A stretch of 64,000 nucleotides of DNA from Dysidea avara (GCF_963678975.1 NC_089273.1:26603073-26667072), one strand, 5' to 3'; shown: positions 47,102 through 60,312, numbered from the stretch's first letter. Numbers and translations: made by a program. The notes: generated from the sequence alone by a model not told the origin.

Positions 47102-47436
47102 CCTGGTAAGCCGTATATTAGTGCATGAAGTTATGTCGCGTGAACCCACGTAGCTATAGCTTGTGTATTCCATACAATATATACTGCTTGTACTGTAAAA
47201 TGTAAATATAGCTAGTTTATACGAGCCTGCAATTAATGCTATGTGTGTTTTCTTCTCTAGATCTGGGCTAGACACTAACCTTAAGAAGTTGAGCTGTAAC
47301 TGCCCTAGTTGGTAAACACCATGGATAGGATCTTGTCCAGTCGATCTGAAGATATTCAGAGACGAGTCATCTATATAAAGATATACAAAGTTTTATCATA
47401 ATTATTATGTTTACTGTATTAAAAATGATAACACAT

Positions 47437-47488
47437 CACATGACTATTTTAGTGAATTGTCACGTGAGTACTGCATGACGGCCACGTG
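47437..47488 (+). promoter_or_regulatory. E-box cluster of the paralogous locus
   Basis: CACATG at 47437 and CACGTG at 47461 and 47483 align with the three CACGTG boxes of the 60381 gene, with nearly equal spacing (24 and 22 bp). Confidence 0.6.
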
Positions 47489-49051
47489 TACGATTAGTGT
47501 CAAGGATGAAGACGAAACGCTGTGGAAGGTGTGGTTCTTGTAATACCTTTTTGCTGGTATTATCAATCGTTTGTTACAGACCCTTCGTCCAGTGATGAAT
47601 CCAGAGTTACTGCGACCCGAGCGCTGGTCAGTCTTCTTTGAATGTCATGGGACAGCCTACGCCGCTACGGCTACCATCTCCGGAATGACCCGCGACAAGT
47701 ATGAGGATCATGGATAAAACGCGATCAAACATACAGTGTAGTATGTGATAAGAAAGCTAGAAACGTAAAGCACAGTCTTTGAAGGTAAAAATTGTATCTA
47801 AGATTATAGCGAGACTTCAGTATTGATGGCTCATGCATGCAGATAAACTGGCAATCTTTTAAACAAGGTGCGTGCCCACAGCTCTACAGCCATAATACCT
47901 CCTGTGGGCAGTGCCAGGTCCAAGAATAGAGGGTTTGCACGCGAAAAGTATTGTGGCGCGAATTATAAAAATGCTTAATTGTTGCTAGTCTGATATTTGT
48001 GAGGTTTACTTTTCAATGGAGCGAATGCACTTACTTGGTCACCACGCTTTAGCAAATAAGAGAATCTATCAAAACCTACAGTGTGTAGGATAAGGAACAA
48101 ACATTAACTTCATACAATTTTAATGATAGTTTATAGAAGTGACTAACCTAGTGAACTTATTCCATTCTATACTAAACCATTGAGAATGGTTGTAGCCTTC
48201 ACTCGCGTACTTCACAAATGTCTGACAAGCAATGGTTGTTAAGCATTTTACGAAAATGCATCTCTACACATGCATTCCCTCTATTGTTTTCTGAAAGTAT
48301 TGTGTGAGTATGTCTGTGTTTGTTTCTTTGTTTGTCCACACCCACACTAGTACTTGTATAGCAAAACAGCTTTCTCAGCCTTTCTGGTACATGACAATGT
48401 TTATGAGCATTCCATAGGTCTTTTACTAAACTTACAGATATTTGTAGGTACACAATGGCATTCTAATTTGTAAAACTAGTTTCTGGGCAACTCTGTAATT
48501 GGAATGCAGCTTTTGTAGGAGGGAATACTTTGATTGACTGATTTCATTGTAATTCATTTATTGTTTTATAGTTCACAAATTGCTATGCACTGCGATGGAA
48601 GCACTATTCTAACAGAATGCTTTGCAACATATGGTGCCCAGGTAGAACTACATAAGTGTCTGGCTTTTATGAGTGCGTATCTCAACATCAACTCTGTAAT
48701 TGCATACGATTAAGTCTGATGTAAAGTAAAGCTCTCATTATTTAAAACGAATGGTGACAAAGATGACTACAGAGTGTATCAACTGTAAACACTTTTTATT
48801 CACTAGTAAACGAATTTCTTAATGGTAAATTTACTATATAAAATATCCTTTTATAAATTAATATTTGTTACACCACTTGTTTGTTTTTTTTTGTTTGAGA
48901 TCAGCTACTTGCTTGCCCACTCTTATTTCTGGCGCTTTGATATTATGTTGAATGCTTCCAATTAGAAGATAATGAGGCTGTACAATTATATGATGCAATT
49001 GCTAAGCTTGCATTGTGTGAAAATTACAAAGGTAGATACCAGGCATTATGC
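47475..49051 (+). pseudogene. Diverged paralogue of the 60381 gene, probably broken
   Basis: The first exon region ends CTGTGGAAG at 47528 before GTGTGG. The second begins after TTACAG at 47580 (CGTCCAGTGATGAATC), aligning with exon 2 of the 60381 gene. In the frame used by that gene an in-frame TGA precedes the donor and another lies in exon 2. Another frame from an ATG at 47475 is open across both exons (18 plus 45 codons, stop at 47715-47717) and contains RWSVFFECHGTAYAATAT, which resembles the AVVLFDCDGTIALIP core. Possible later exons are 48572-48641 (SQIAMHCDGSTILTE) and 48966-49051 (after CCAATTAG, before GTAAGT; DNEAVQLYDAIAKLALC, phase 1 in), the latter in the place of exon 3. Introns also match the 60381 gene (48290-48470 and 49300-49370). 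The splice phases do not all agree, so I call it a pseudogene; a divergent working gene is possible. Confidence 0.5.
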
Positions 49052-49790
49052 GTAAGTCTCTGTATTAACAGTATTGCTAAAACACAATGGAATACAATAT
49101 AATTACAATGCTCAATTCTATTTGTAAGGGAAAGGTAATGTGTTGCAACCATACCTGTTGGCATGTAACTCCATTTTTTTCTCAGTTAAAATATGACCTA
49201 ACAAAAAAAATTCTCCATAGGCATCTGTACTCGAAAATAAAGTCCCCATTGCTATTTTATGTTTGTGACTTCATTTCCAGTAGAGGTCATTAAAATAGGT
49301 CTCAAACTTTTAACACTGAGGTGCTGATTTTCTTATAGGGCTTTGCTTTATTCTGACCCTGCTGTAATGAAATACCTATATGTAAACTAAACAGCTAGGA
49401 ACATGTTAATTAATCAGGACACTTGAAAATAAGGGCACCTTTGTAACCTGGACACTTGGTAACACTTCCAAAGTATCCCTTAGCATGTAAATTGACCTGG
49501 AAAATCAGGGCACTTCAATAAAGGACACTTTTGGTTGGTCCCAAGGTGTCCTTAATATACAAGTTCCACTGTACACTTAAGATGCTTTTCAATACATTGT
49601 TATACAGATAAACAGGTGCTATATAGTAATTATTATACAATACGGTAATGCTGTAAATTAGAAATTATGAAGATCAATTTTCCTACCAAAAATATCACCA
49701 GCCTTCATGAAAGATTGGGTTGGTTGGGCAAGCCCAAAAATGTCTTCTGACTCATACCCTTCCACTATGAAATTTTATAAGTCTTCTATT

Positions 49791-50435
49791 TGTGACCATC
49801 TCAGCAAAAATCCAACTTGTTAGCACAAGCATGCGTATTGAGAAAAACGAAATTTAAAAATAATTCGTAAAATTACACATGCTACAAAGAAAAATATGCA
49901 AGTTTTTATTGGGCCAGTATTCAAAGAAGGAAGACTCAAATCGATTAAAACTATATACCATCTTATTCGCCTGCTCATGGAGGGTTCAAAAATTTTGTTT
50001 TATTTCTGTATCTTCAATGGTATGCGTGTCACATGTATTTGTTTACGATGCAGTGAACGTAAACAAGATCGTCATTGTTTCTTCTACCAAACCACTTTCA
50101 TATCCATGTGTGCAAGTGTCTACAGGGCTAACACTATACCTTGGCTGATGTACTGATACATGGTGAACATTTTAAGCCAAATTGCAACACTGTAGACTAA
50201 TCCAAATGGAAGTTATGGCTGCGAATGTAAGCACCTGTAGTTTATTTTCAGTATAGTCACTGTACAAATCGATTGTGTTACTCTTCCTACTGGATAGTGC
50301 TATAATTTCAAAACTACACACCACAGAAGGCTGAAACTTGGTGATCCATTCCTTGGACACTTCTAATAATGCTGAGTGAATAAATAAAAAAAAATTATTA
50401 TGTGAACAAGTCGGGTTTTTGCTGAGACGGTCACA
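49791..50435. mobile_element. MITE, TGTGACCRTCTCAGC family, first copy (645 bp)
   Basis: Left end TGTGACCATCTCAGCAAAAA and right end the inverse of TGTGACCGTCTCAGCAAAAA. It is an inverted relative of 51602-52232, sharing GCAAGTTTTTATTGGGCCAG-like and GCGAATGTAAGCACCTGTAG sequence. The open frames inside (49879-50156, 50172-50360) are repeat-derived. Confidence 0.87.
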
Positions 50436-51601
50436 TTTAACAGATTATGGACTTGCTCCTTTGTGTTCCAGTTGATTTTGCTGGCAACACATGGTGTTTT
50501 GATTTGAAATAGCACTCTGTGAATGTGTTGGCTATTATGCTGATTGCCCAATTTCCGTAGTGACTGGATGATTGCAGAGACGCTTCTCGTACTTTGTAAC
50601 TGTGTAATCGGTACAGCCAAAACAAAGGGATATAATGTAGGACTCTCACAATAATATCAAAGATGGGATAAAAATGTAATCGATTTTTATTTTGTAATCA
50701 ATTAATTGTGTAGTATGCACATCATCAATATAAAATTCTAAATGAAAAGCCTCTTTACTCACTACAACAAAGGCTCTCCATGCTATTCCATAAAGGACTA
50801 AGTTATGATAAGCCATACAACCGTGCGAAATACTAAGTGGTGTTAAAATATACCCAAATCTATTGAAAACAGTAGTGATCTCTCTATAGCAGCCATCTTG
50901 ATAATTAATCAAAACATGGAGTAATCTAGGAAGGGAGAATGTGTTAAATATATGTGGCGCCCAATTCATTGTCTGGGTAGTGTTATAGAGGCCACACCAC
51001 CATAGGTAACCAGGTATTGTTGTGCTTTATAACAAAAGTTATACCCGTATATACATAGATTCTGATTTCTTAATGCTACAAATTATATATTAGTACACCT
51101 CTATAGCTGGCTCCAGTGGTGTATCCATGCCTTAAGAGATGGCTGGCTACACTCACCTACACATTTCACCCCAACTAGTGTAAAATGCAAACCCATTCTT
51201 AGTGGACTCTATGTACATTTTGTTAAAAGCTGTTTCAAAAATGCATAATTGTATCTAGCTAGATAATAATATGCTACAGTGCTGTTCCTGCAGCTTATTT
51301 CTCTACTCTAATGTTACTGCATGAATAATATAGAAGCTAGAAATGAAAACCAACTTATTACACCTTCTTGTCTTGTTCTCATCTGCACTTGCACATAACT
51401 CATTCTATTCCAGCCTGACTCTTATTAATAATAAAATAGTAGTATGGCTTAATTCAGTCACCACTAATATTTCATCGCCAACCAACTTGTCTGGCATAGT
51501 AACATCAAATAATTTACCAGAGAGTTTGATCATCATTTGTCACTTTATAACCTCACCAACAACAGAATCTGTGCTGCTCCTTATTCCAGAAATGTGCCAT
51601 A

Positions 51602-52232
51602 CGTGACCATTTCAGCGAAAACCTGTCTAGTTCACACAACCTCTAAAATTTTTTTCTCAGTATTATCTGCATTGTCCAAAGAGTGGTTCACCAAAGTTTC
51701 AGTCTTCTGTGGTGAGTAGCTTTGGAATTACAGGGCTAGAAAGTAGGAAAAACAAGGAAATTGATTTGTATAGTGACTATACTAAAAATAAACTACAGGT
51801 GCTTACATTCGCAGCCATAACTTACATTTGGATTAGTCTACAAAGTTAGGATTTGGCTTACAATGTTCACCATGGATTGGCAGATCAACCAAAGTATAGT
51901 TTTAGCCCTGCTGTTGCTTGTGCATAGGTGTATGAAGGCAGTTTTGTCGAAGAAAAGGCAACTATTTTGTTTGCGTCAACCACATTGTAAACAAGCGCAC
52001 ATGACACGCAAACCATTGGGACTACAGAAATGAAACAAAGATTTTTGATCTCCATAAGTAGGTGAATAAGATAGTGTATAGTTTTAATTGATTTGAATCT
52101 TCCTTCTTAGAGTACTGGCCTGATAAAAACTTGCATATCTTTCTTGTAGTATATGTTATTTTAAGTATTATTTTTAAATTTGATTTTATCAATATGCACA
52201 TGTACTTGTGAGTTTTCACTGAGACGGTCACA
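51602..52232. mobile_element. MITE, TGTGACCRTCTCAGC family, second copy (631 bp, opposite orientation)
   Basis: Left end CGTGACCATTTCAGCGAAAA and right end the inverse of TGTGACCGTCTCAGTGAAAA. It matches the reverse complement of the 49791 copy almost throughout. Confidence 0.85.
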
Positions 52233-52234
52233 TA

Positions 52235-53799
52235 TTGCAGCCTGTAAGTGCTGAAAAAGATTGCTAGTGTTGCCAGCTAAACCACTAATTGTAACTACCT
52301 ATCAACTGCTGTCATTCCTTCAAGTATGGTGTTCAATTCATCCAGGTTAATCAATTAATTGAGTTAGTAATCGATGATTAATAAATTAATCAAAACTGAG
52401 CGCCCTAATTTAATGTCCACTAGTATATCTACAGGTATAGGCAACCTTCCTTATCCACATTTTAGTTATTCCCTTTTGATACACTACTTATTTTCTTCGA
52501 TTCTTAAATTTCCAAATTTATTTAGTGAATTTCAGGGTAGTTTATTAAGCATTACATAATACGTATACGATGGTCTGATATTTGTCGATTTTGTACTATA
52601 AAAAAAAACCAGTGTAGCAAGCCATTTAGTGCATATTATACCTCCATATCAGGTTGCTATAGTAACATATTTTAAGTTCTTCAATGATTGTTGACAAGTA
52701 GAGCCGGCCAAATAGTTGAAAAATATCTACTATTGCAATATTAACTTTCAAATTGTATCGTGACATTTAGCCTCTACACTATCATGATGGGTGCGACACT
52801 TCGAAATGACCAATAATTTGTTCCATTCACAAACCATATTCTTATCTTTTCACAAGAAAGGAGCAATGATTAGGTGTAAACAATAAATTAGCAACTTTGT
52901 TCACAAAATTCCCAATTGTACAAGCAGCTAACTACTGATCTGTCATTTATACTGTATTACCAATTACATTTTTCATTACTATTAATTGTCTTTGAAACTT
53001 TTGCTATTGTCCAGCCCTATTGATGGTGTCACCAGATGATCGAGTAAATTTTCTTTCAAATGTTACTTGTTTAACCTTCGCTGAAGGCTAGTTTATGCTT
53101 TTGACAAGGACACACAAAATTTGGAATTTTCAACTAGGACCATAGCATCGATAAAAAAATACTGAAACAAGCTGGAGTAGTGTACGGTATTAAATCACAG
53201 TAAAACAATAAGGAGCGTTACTGTACATGTCCCTACTGTGCATTCTATTATGATACGTATCTTGAGCACAGTAGGGATCACTTGTAAGTCCATGAAGAAT
53301 GCATTGTATGTAGTGCGCTATGCAAAAGGAAACTGTCGGTCTAAAGCGACACAATAGATTGAAAAATCAAGCCAACTGTTATTGAATAAGGCCTGTCTAA
53401 ACGCATTAGTTAGTCAGGCAGGCACAGGTAATAGAAAATTCCACTATTTTAAATTTCACAGCAACTTTTTGGAAACGTTTAAGTTATGCCAAACTGTAAT
53501 CATGTAAAGCCGCATTCATAATATACAGTACTATTGTACTAATGATTATGCACGCATTGTAGCTACAATCAGCAAAATACATAATTATGAAGATTCTTGA
53601 AGAGGTTTGGCTAATATATAATATGCTGCACTTTATACAGCATAGTACTTTTTTCTTCTTAAAATATTACTGGATACCTCCTTTGATAAGCTTGGGATCT
53701 CTACAAAGATCCAAAGTTCCAGAATTATTTGTTTATACTTTCCCAGATGCTTTTTCTATTGGTTGTATTTGTGGAATTATTTGCACGTGATACATTATA
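52235..53799. other. No gene recognised
   Basis: AT-rich spacer. The 67-codon frame at 53587-53790 (+) is hydrophobic and aromatic but has no motif or splice context that I trust. Confidence 0.4.
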
Positions 53800-54042
53800 T
53801 GTAACCAAATCTGCAAAAGGGGAAACTTGTAGCCTTTTCTATATTTTCCAAGTTTGACGATTCATATTTCATCAAGTGTTCAACCTATTGTCTTAAACTT
53901 ACATCCAGAAATAGCACAATGTTAGGGTGTAAAGTGACCAAATTTTCAGGCTGGCATCATACTTACACATGAAAATATGGATTGTCGAGTACATATACAA
54001 TTAGAAAGGCTATAAAACTCCTTTTTCGCAGATCCAGTCAAA
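53800..54042. mobile_element. MITE, TGTGACC family, diverged copy
   Basis: Left end TGTAACCAAATCTGCAAAAG and right end CTTTTTCGCAGATCCAGTCA, inverse to each other with several changes. About 243 bp, abutting the next MITE. Confidence 0.75.
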
Positions 54043-54044
54043 TA

Positions 54045-54647
54045 TGTGACCCACTTAGCAAAAGCCAGCTGTTTTTGCACATTGCTTGAATTACTTTTAC
54101 ACTATATGTTATCTATAGTAACAAAGGAGTGGACAGCCAAAGTTTCAGTCTTTTATGATGAATAGTCTTGGAGTTATAGTGCCAGACAGGTGGAACAGGA
54201 ATAAATTCAATTTGTACAGCAACAATACGGAAAATAAATTACAGGTGTTTGTTTAACCGATCATGACTCACAACTGAGCAAGCTCCAAAGATGGTGTTTG
54301 GCTCAGTCTGTTCGCCATTAAGTGGCACATCAGTCAGTTATAGTGTTTTCCGTGTACGTCTCTGTGTGGATAAAGAAGGCCATTTCAACAACTAGATGAT
54401 ACGGTAAACTTTATTTCTACTGCATTGTAAATAAGCACCATACTGTGATATCCCAATGAACAGGAGATTCTGGTGGTGTATAAGTTTTATTGATTTGAGC
54501 TGTGTTTCAGTACACATAACGAAGCAATTGAAACATGCATAAAATTTTTATGTAGCATGAGTATTTTTACCCAGTTTATTTCAATATGTTTTAAAGTGAA
54601 ATAGAATTTTGCAAAACAAATGGCTGGTTTCCCCTCAATGGGTCACA
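54045..54647. mobile_element. Diverged third member of the 600-bp TGTGACC MITE family
   Basis: Starts TGTGACCCACTTAGCAAAAG and ends with the inverse of TGTGACCCATTGAGG. The interior shares CAAAGTTTCAGTCTT, AAAATAAATTACAGGTG and GTTTTATTGATTTGA-like words with the 49791 and 51602 copies. Confidence 0.72.
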
Positions 54648-54649
54648 TA

Positions 54650-56159
54650 TATACATATGAATTTTAATGACATCCTAACATGGTGCTGTATGAAAGCAAA
54701 AGTACAAAGTTTGATACTTTCATGAAAATGTACTATTTTTTTCAATACTATAAAGCAACACTGTATTATCATCATATTTCTGTTTGCAGCTTTTATCATC
54801 TGAGACTCTGGTTCCTTATAAAACCTGGCTGTTGCAATGACAAATTTATTGTTTGACAAGTAAAGGGAAGGATATGCCTGCATTGGAGGTGGTGTGGTAG
54901 TTGTACAGTAGAAACAGAAAGTGTTGCAAACATGTCAGAAAGAAATGGTATGATGTCATAAAGCGACAAATAACTAATGAAGAGACAAGGTTGTGTTAAG
55001 GCTATAGATACTGCAGCTGATACCAGAGGACTAAAACGACTAGAGAAAATAATGTGTGTACGTATATCTATACATGATTCCTTTTTTGCTGTCTGTATGC
55101 CTTGCTACATGTGTTTGAATGCCATACCATTAAATATCTGAGGTTTAGTAGTGGATTTGCAAGTGATTCCATATGTATGTTTAAATGCTCTATTTTTAGA
55201 ATAAAATTAGAACTAAACCTTGGGGAAAGCTATAATTCTCTACCTCCAAGTATCTAGGCTACAGATTTGAAAATGTAATTAAATTATAAATGTACTTGGT
55301 TTGTTTAATTGATTTTAATTTCTTTAAATAACTAAATTTACAGCATTACATTTAGGCTATGTGCTATTGTACCTGTGATTTGAAAATGCAATTAAATTAT
55401 GTTTGTACTTGGTTTGTTGGCAAATAACTCAATTACAGCATCATGTTAAGTGAGGTGTTTGATAAGGCACAACTGGACATTGAAATTGCTTTACTACAAA
55501 AATTTAACTGTTCAATGCTTGTGGTGTTTTTGAAGTGACTCAGATGAGGGAAGCAATTGATGTAGGAATTCCACTGGTGTTCTGATCCGGTTTATAGATA
55601 AAGCCACAAAAGAATTGTACCTGTACCAGTTACGTAAAATATGGCTTACAGCTACGGCTTATATAATTCATGTATCACTGGAACAACTTTCAAAAGTAGC
55701 CACTTCCACGTGCACTTTGTATGAATGTGTTTTGATACCTTTTATTGCCTATCACTAAAATAAACTCATTCACTGCAAAATAACAGGTACCTACAGTATT
55801 CAGGAGATCTAGGGCATCATGTGGGCAATGGAGGTGTGAGCCTGAATTGCATGAGTATCAAGCAATGGATCAGAGCTGGTTTGCTCAGCCTTTGCAATGA
55901 CCCAGGGTGAACCATGGTTTGTGCAGAATAGAGTGTTCATGGCCAATGAGGCCTGTAACTAAGTCTACATGGATTGACAGATGAGTTACTCTACTGGAAC
56001 TGTGTTGTGATTGTTGACATCTTTAGAACTTCCATGGCAGTTGTAATAGTTCATCAATGATAATTCAGTCTTGATTCATTGAGATTCCATGCATGTAGGA
56101 CTATCCAAGACAGCCATTTATTGCTTACTATAAAAGGGTACTGGTCTAACCCACTGCTG
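54650..56159. other. No gene recognised
   Basis: Spacer with a near duplication of GTACTTGGTTTGTT in ATTAAATTATA context at about 55290 and 55400. No convincing frame. Confidence 0.35.
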
Positions 56160-56392
56160 TTAGTATCTGTAGTTTAGAGATTGAATGTACCTTCCTATTG
56201 TATTTAAATTCTTGCAATTACTTCCAATACTTTTACCAAAATAAGCATATGAATCTTCGGTCATAAGTAATGTCATTTGAGAAGCAGGAGTATAGTCAGA
56301 GCCCTCAACCAAGAAAGTGACATTTTCCAATGATTTGGTAGGTGAGACAGCATCCATTATTGCTTGCAGTCCAGTACAATCACCTCGATGGC
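56160..56392 (-). CDS. Candidate terminal exon, unknown function
   Basis: On the - strand a TTTTCTTAG acceptor precedes an open frame of about 76 codons ending at a stop at 56160-56162. It begins HRGDCTGLQAIMDAVS and includes LENVTFLVEGSDYTP and SYAYFGKSIGSNCKNLNTIGRYI. Composition is balanced and polar, unlike the repeat-derived frames around it. The alternating leucine pattern is weakly reminiscent of leucine-rich-repeat ends, but I do not recognise a family. No upstream exon was found. Confidence 0.4.
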
Positions 56393-56576
56393 CTAAGAAA
56401 ATTAATTTCACTGTCAACATGCTTACCACAGGAGAAGGTTCCAATTAAATTCTGGTAACTATGGCTACAGTAAAACGACATTATGTGTGTAAATTAAAAG
56501 ACAACATGCATACAGTTGTAGATAATAACAATTAAGTAGTTGAGTCACTTGGAAAATCAAACCATTTAACTGTAAA

Positions 56577-56820
56577 TGTGACCAGGCCTGCGAAAATAGG
56601 GTATGTGGGCACATGAATTTTGCCTACTCTTTCAAACTTTCATAACTTATTGTACCAGTATGTTATGGCAATGCAATTTTGAGCATCTAGTAAGAATTTA
56701 ATTGGCTTTATGATGCAAGTTACTAAATACAAACATTCTGTTCCAGCATGGCGATATAACCTGTAGAGTGACGCACTGTAGCTTGTGCCCACATGCCCTG
56801 TTTTCGCAGGCCTGATCACA
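56577..56820. mobile_element. MITE, TGTGACC family
   Basis: Left end TGTGACCAGGCCTGCGAAAA and right end the inverse of TGTGATCAGGCCTGCGAAAA, followed inward by TAGGGTATGTGGGCAC and its inverse. 244 bp. The most intact ends of the family in this window. Confidence 0.9.
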
Positions 56821-56954
56821 ATACTTTGGAAAGTGTTTATATTTAAAATACTGTAGTGACAAGTAAATGTAATTGTATTTATATTTAGAAAATGCCTAGT
56901 GTAATTAAATACTATGCACGTATTTTACTCCAATTCCGTTAATAGCTAGCTTTG

Positions 56955-58435
56955 AATAGAGGATGCACAATAGGTAGTGGATATAGTGACACATCACCAC
57001 ACACAGCTGCAGGTAGTGGATGTAGTGACACATCACCACATACAGGTAGTGGATATAGTGACACATCACCACACACAGGTAGTGGATATAGTTACACACC
57101 ACCACACACAGGTAGTGGATATAGTGACACATCACCACACACAGGTAGTGGATATAGTTACACACCACCACACACAGGTAGTGGATATAGTGACACATCA
57201 CCACACACAGGTAGTGGATATAGTGACACATCACCACATACAGGTAGTGGATACAGTGACACATCACCACACACAGGTAGTGGATATAGTGACACATCAC
57301 CACATACAGGTAGTGGATACAGTTACACACCACCACATACAGGTAGTGGATATAGTGACACATCACCACATACAGGTAGTGGATATAGTTACACACCACC
57401 ACACACAGGTAGTGGATATAGTGACACATCACCACACACAGGTAGTGGATATAGTTACACACCACCACACACAGGTAGTGGATATAGTGACACATCACCA
57501 CACACAGGTAGTGGATATAGTTACACATCACCACACACAGGTAGTGGATATAGTGACACCACCACATACAGGTAGTGGATATAGTGACACACCACACACA
57601 GGTAGTGGATATAGTGACACATCACCACACACAGGTAGTGGATATAGTGACACATCAGCACATACAGGTAGTGGATATAGTGACACACCACCACACACAG
57701 GTAGTGGATATAGTGACACCACCACATACAGGTAGTGGATATAGTGACACATCACCACACACAGGTAGTGGATATAGTGACACATCACCACACACAGGTA
57801 GTGGATATAGTGACACATCACCACACACAGGTAGTGGATATAGTGACACATCACCACACACAGGTAGTGGATATAGTTACACACCACCACATACAGGTAG
57901 TGGATATAGTGACACATCACCACACACAGGTAGTGGATATAGTGACACATCACCACATACAGGTAGTGGATACAGTTACACATCACCACACACAGGTAGT
58001 GGATATAGTGACACATCACCACACACAGTTAGTGGACATAGTAACACATCACCAAACACAGGTAGTGGATATAGTAATACACACAGTTAGTGGATATAGT
58101 AACACATCACCATGCACACAGGTAGTTGCCATAGTGACAGATCACCAAATACAGGTAGTGGATATAGTAACACATCACCAAACACAGGTAGTTGCCATAG
58201 TAACACATCACCAAACACAGGTAGTTGCCATAGTAACACATCACCAAACACAGGTAGTTGCTATAGTGACACATCACCACACACAGGTAGTTGCCATAGT
58301 AACACATCACCAAACACAGGTAGTTGCTATAGTGACACATCACCACACACAGGTAGTTGCCATAGTAACACATCACCAAACACAGGTAGTTGCTATAGTG
58401 ACACATCACCACACACAGGTAGTGGCCCATGACAC
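56955..58435. repeat. 33-bp minisatellite, about 44 units, with higher-order dimers
   Basis: The unit reads ACAGGTAGTGGATATAGTGA then CACATCACCACAC. Because 33 is a multiple of 3 and the unit lacks stops, both strands stay open for long stretches: the + strand gives GSGYSDTSPHT and VVDIVTHHHTQ repeats, the - strand CVVMCHYIHYL repeats. Frames break at single-base indels near 57565 and 57720. Units with GACACATCA and TTACACACC alternate in part of the array. After about 58115 a TTGCCATAGTAA / TTGCTATAGTGA pair alternates, so 66-bp dimers have spread. It is most simply a non-coding minisatellite. Confidence 0.9.
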
Positions 58436-58439
58436 ATCA

Positions 58440-60300
58440 CCTGTAGCTACCATGAATTACTACTGACAATACCACCTCTGGCCCTGATAAAGAATTATTC
58501 ATGCAATTTATCAAATACGTATGCCTTGTTGTGTTTGGGACCTACTGTACAAGAAGCGGCCTCAGGGTTGGAAGTTTCACAGTGAAATAAATTATACTGA
58601 ATACACCAAAAAGCTACTTAGTAGCATGAAATTATTCCACATTATATAGTACTGTAGTACAGTATTATATTTAAAATGAATTTGACATACAGTAACCATA
58701 CTGTACTTCATCACAAGCAAATTATTATAACACTAGAAGACATTAGATGAAAACAGTAATTGCAGTCACACACACACACACATACAAAGTATCACACAGA
58801 TAAAGACATAACCACAAAATTAAACAAAGTTAATGAGCACAGCAGGGATCAGTTACACTATAAAAGACAAAACGAAAGAAAGTCACCATGAGTGATAGTT
58901 ATTGATAAACATTTTACGTACCTAAATTTTGGCTCACCACCAACTTCCATAATATTACAGATGTTCATTGTAGTGCCGGAAAACTGCTGGAGTTAGCCAG
59001 CACCAAACATTTTGAATTTCTGCTTTGAGTTGCTCTAGATTTCTTGGTTTCCACAACGTATTCCTAAGGTAGCTCATCATGGAACCCCATACCCCTCTCT
59101 ATGGGGTTTAATTAAATCAGGGGATTCTGGTGGAGTGTACCACCAATTCCAGCATCACTGTGGATTCATCAGTAAAGATACAATTAGCAAGGTCTCTTTG
59201 GTTCTTTCACCCAAATAAGGCGTTTTGTTTTGTTGAACTACAATGATAAAATAATGTTTCTACACTAGTATGCCCACAATATACAATATGCCATACTTAA
59301 ATCAACCACACAGTGCACTGTAAAACCTACCCACCCCAGTATGGGGAGAGTAAGGAAATACAGTGAAAGAAAGTCAAATTCCCAAACCTGGGAATAATAG
59401 TTAGGTCAAATTCCCACATAAAAGGGTATAATATCCCTTCCTATAACATGAGAATAATAAGGAATTTGGTACGATGGTGAAATTTTATTAGACACTGTAG
59501 TAGTACTACTCTGTACAATCTGCGATCATGGTCAAAGTGATAGGGACATTGAGTATGAGTCGTCCATAGATCAATCGATTGATCCATAGACGACTTGGAT
59601 CAATCATCCTTCTTGGACTTGCTTGCCCTGGTTGAAGGATAGTGGTGAGTGTTTTCACAAATTTCCATGTTGTAATTGTTAGGATTGTTACAAATGGTGA
59701 AAAACCATAAAAGCCAATAGGAAATTTCTTGGGAGAGTTATTTTAGAGAATGGCTTGTAATTTCAGAGTTACATAGTTGCAAAGTGAAAGCTGATGATAG
59801 TTGGTATCAGATAAATATAACAGTTGGCCACCATACATTTGCTGTCCAAACTCTGTGTTTGACAATAACTCGGTTTGCTCAGACATACTGTAATGCTCCA
59901 GCTATAAAAGAGGATGGACCCTAAAGGATACAGTTTATCTGTTTGGTTCATGGCTTAATCGTACTGCTAATCATCATAACTACCACTTGGTTGCTAGGAG
60001 ACACTACATTCTCACAAGGCCCATTTAATTAACAATGTTACAGCAATTCAGACAAGTTATAAGAGCAATGAATGATGTGAATATATAGTTGATACAAGAA
60101 TTAATTACCATGTACAATCTAATTCCTCATTCTCTATAGATCGGACACTAACCGGGTGGACTCCGTGATATAGAAAGCAGAGCTGCTGCTGATGCTGTAA
60201 AATGGATCCCGTCCAGATCTGAGGACTTCCCAGCGCTGAAACAGTGGTCTGGCTGCGCGAGACTAAGACGAGTCCGAGGACGAGTCAACTATAACTTTTA
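58440..60300. other. Intergenic with palindrome 59558-59596
   Basis: No gene is seen. AGTCGTCCATAGATCAATC and its near-perfect inverse form a 39-bp palindrome. A short (CA)n run lies near 58767-58782. Confidence 0.45.
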
Positions 60301-60312
60301 TAAATAACACAT

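Noticed and set aside
49879..50156. Overlapping 86-89 codon frames
   Set aside because: They lie within a MITE whose inverted copy (51602-52232) has different stops.
56905..58466. Several 100-250 codon frames on both strands with His/Tyr/Cys-rich repeats
   Set aside because: All are readings of a stop-free 33-bp minisatellite. The frames shift at indels and none has a start or splice context outside the array.
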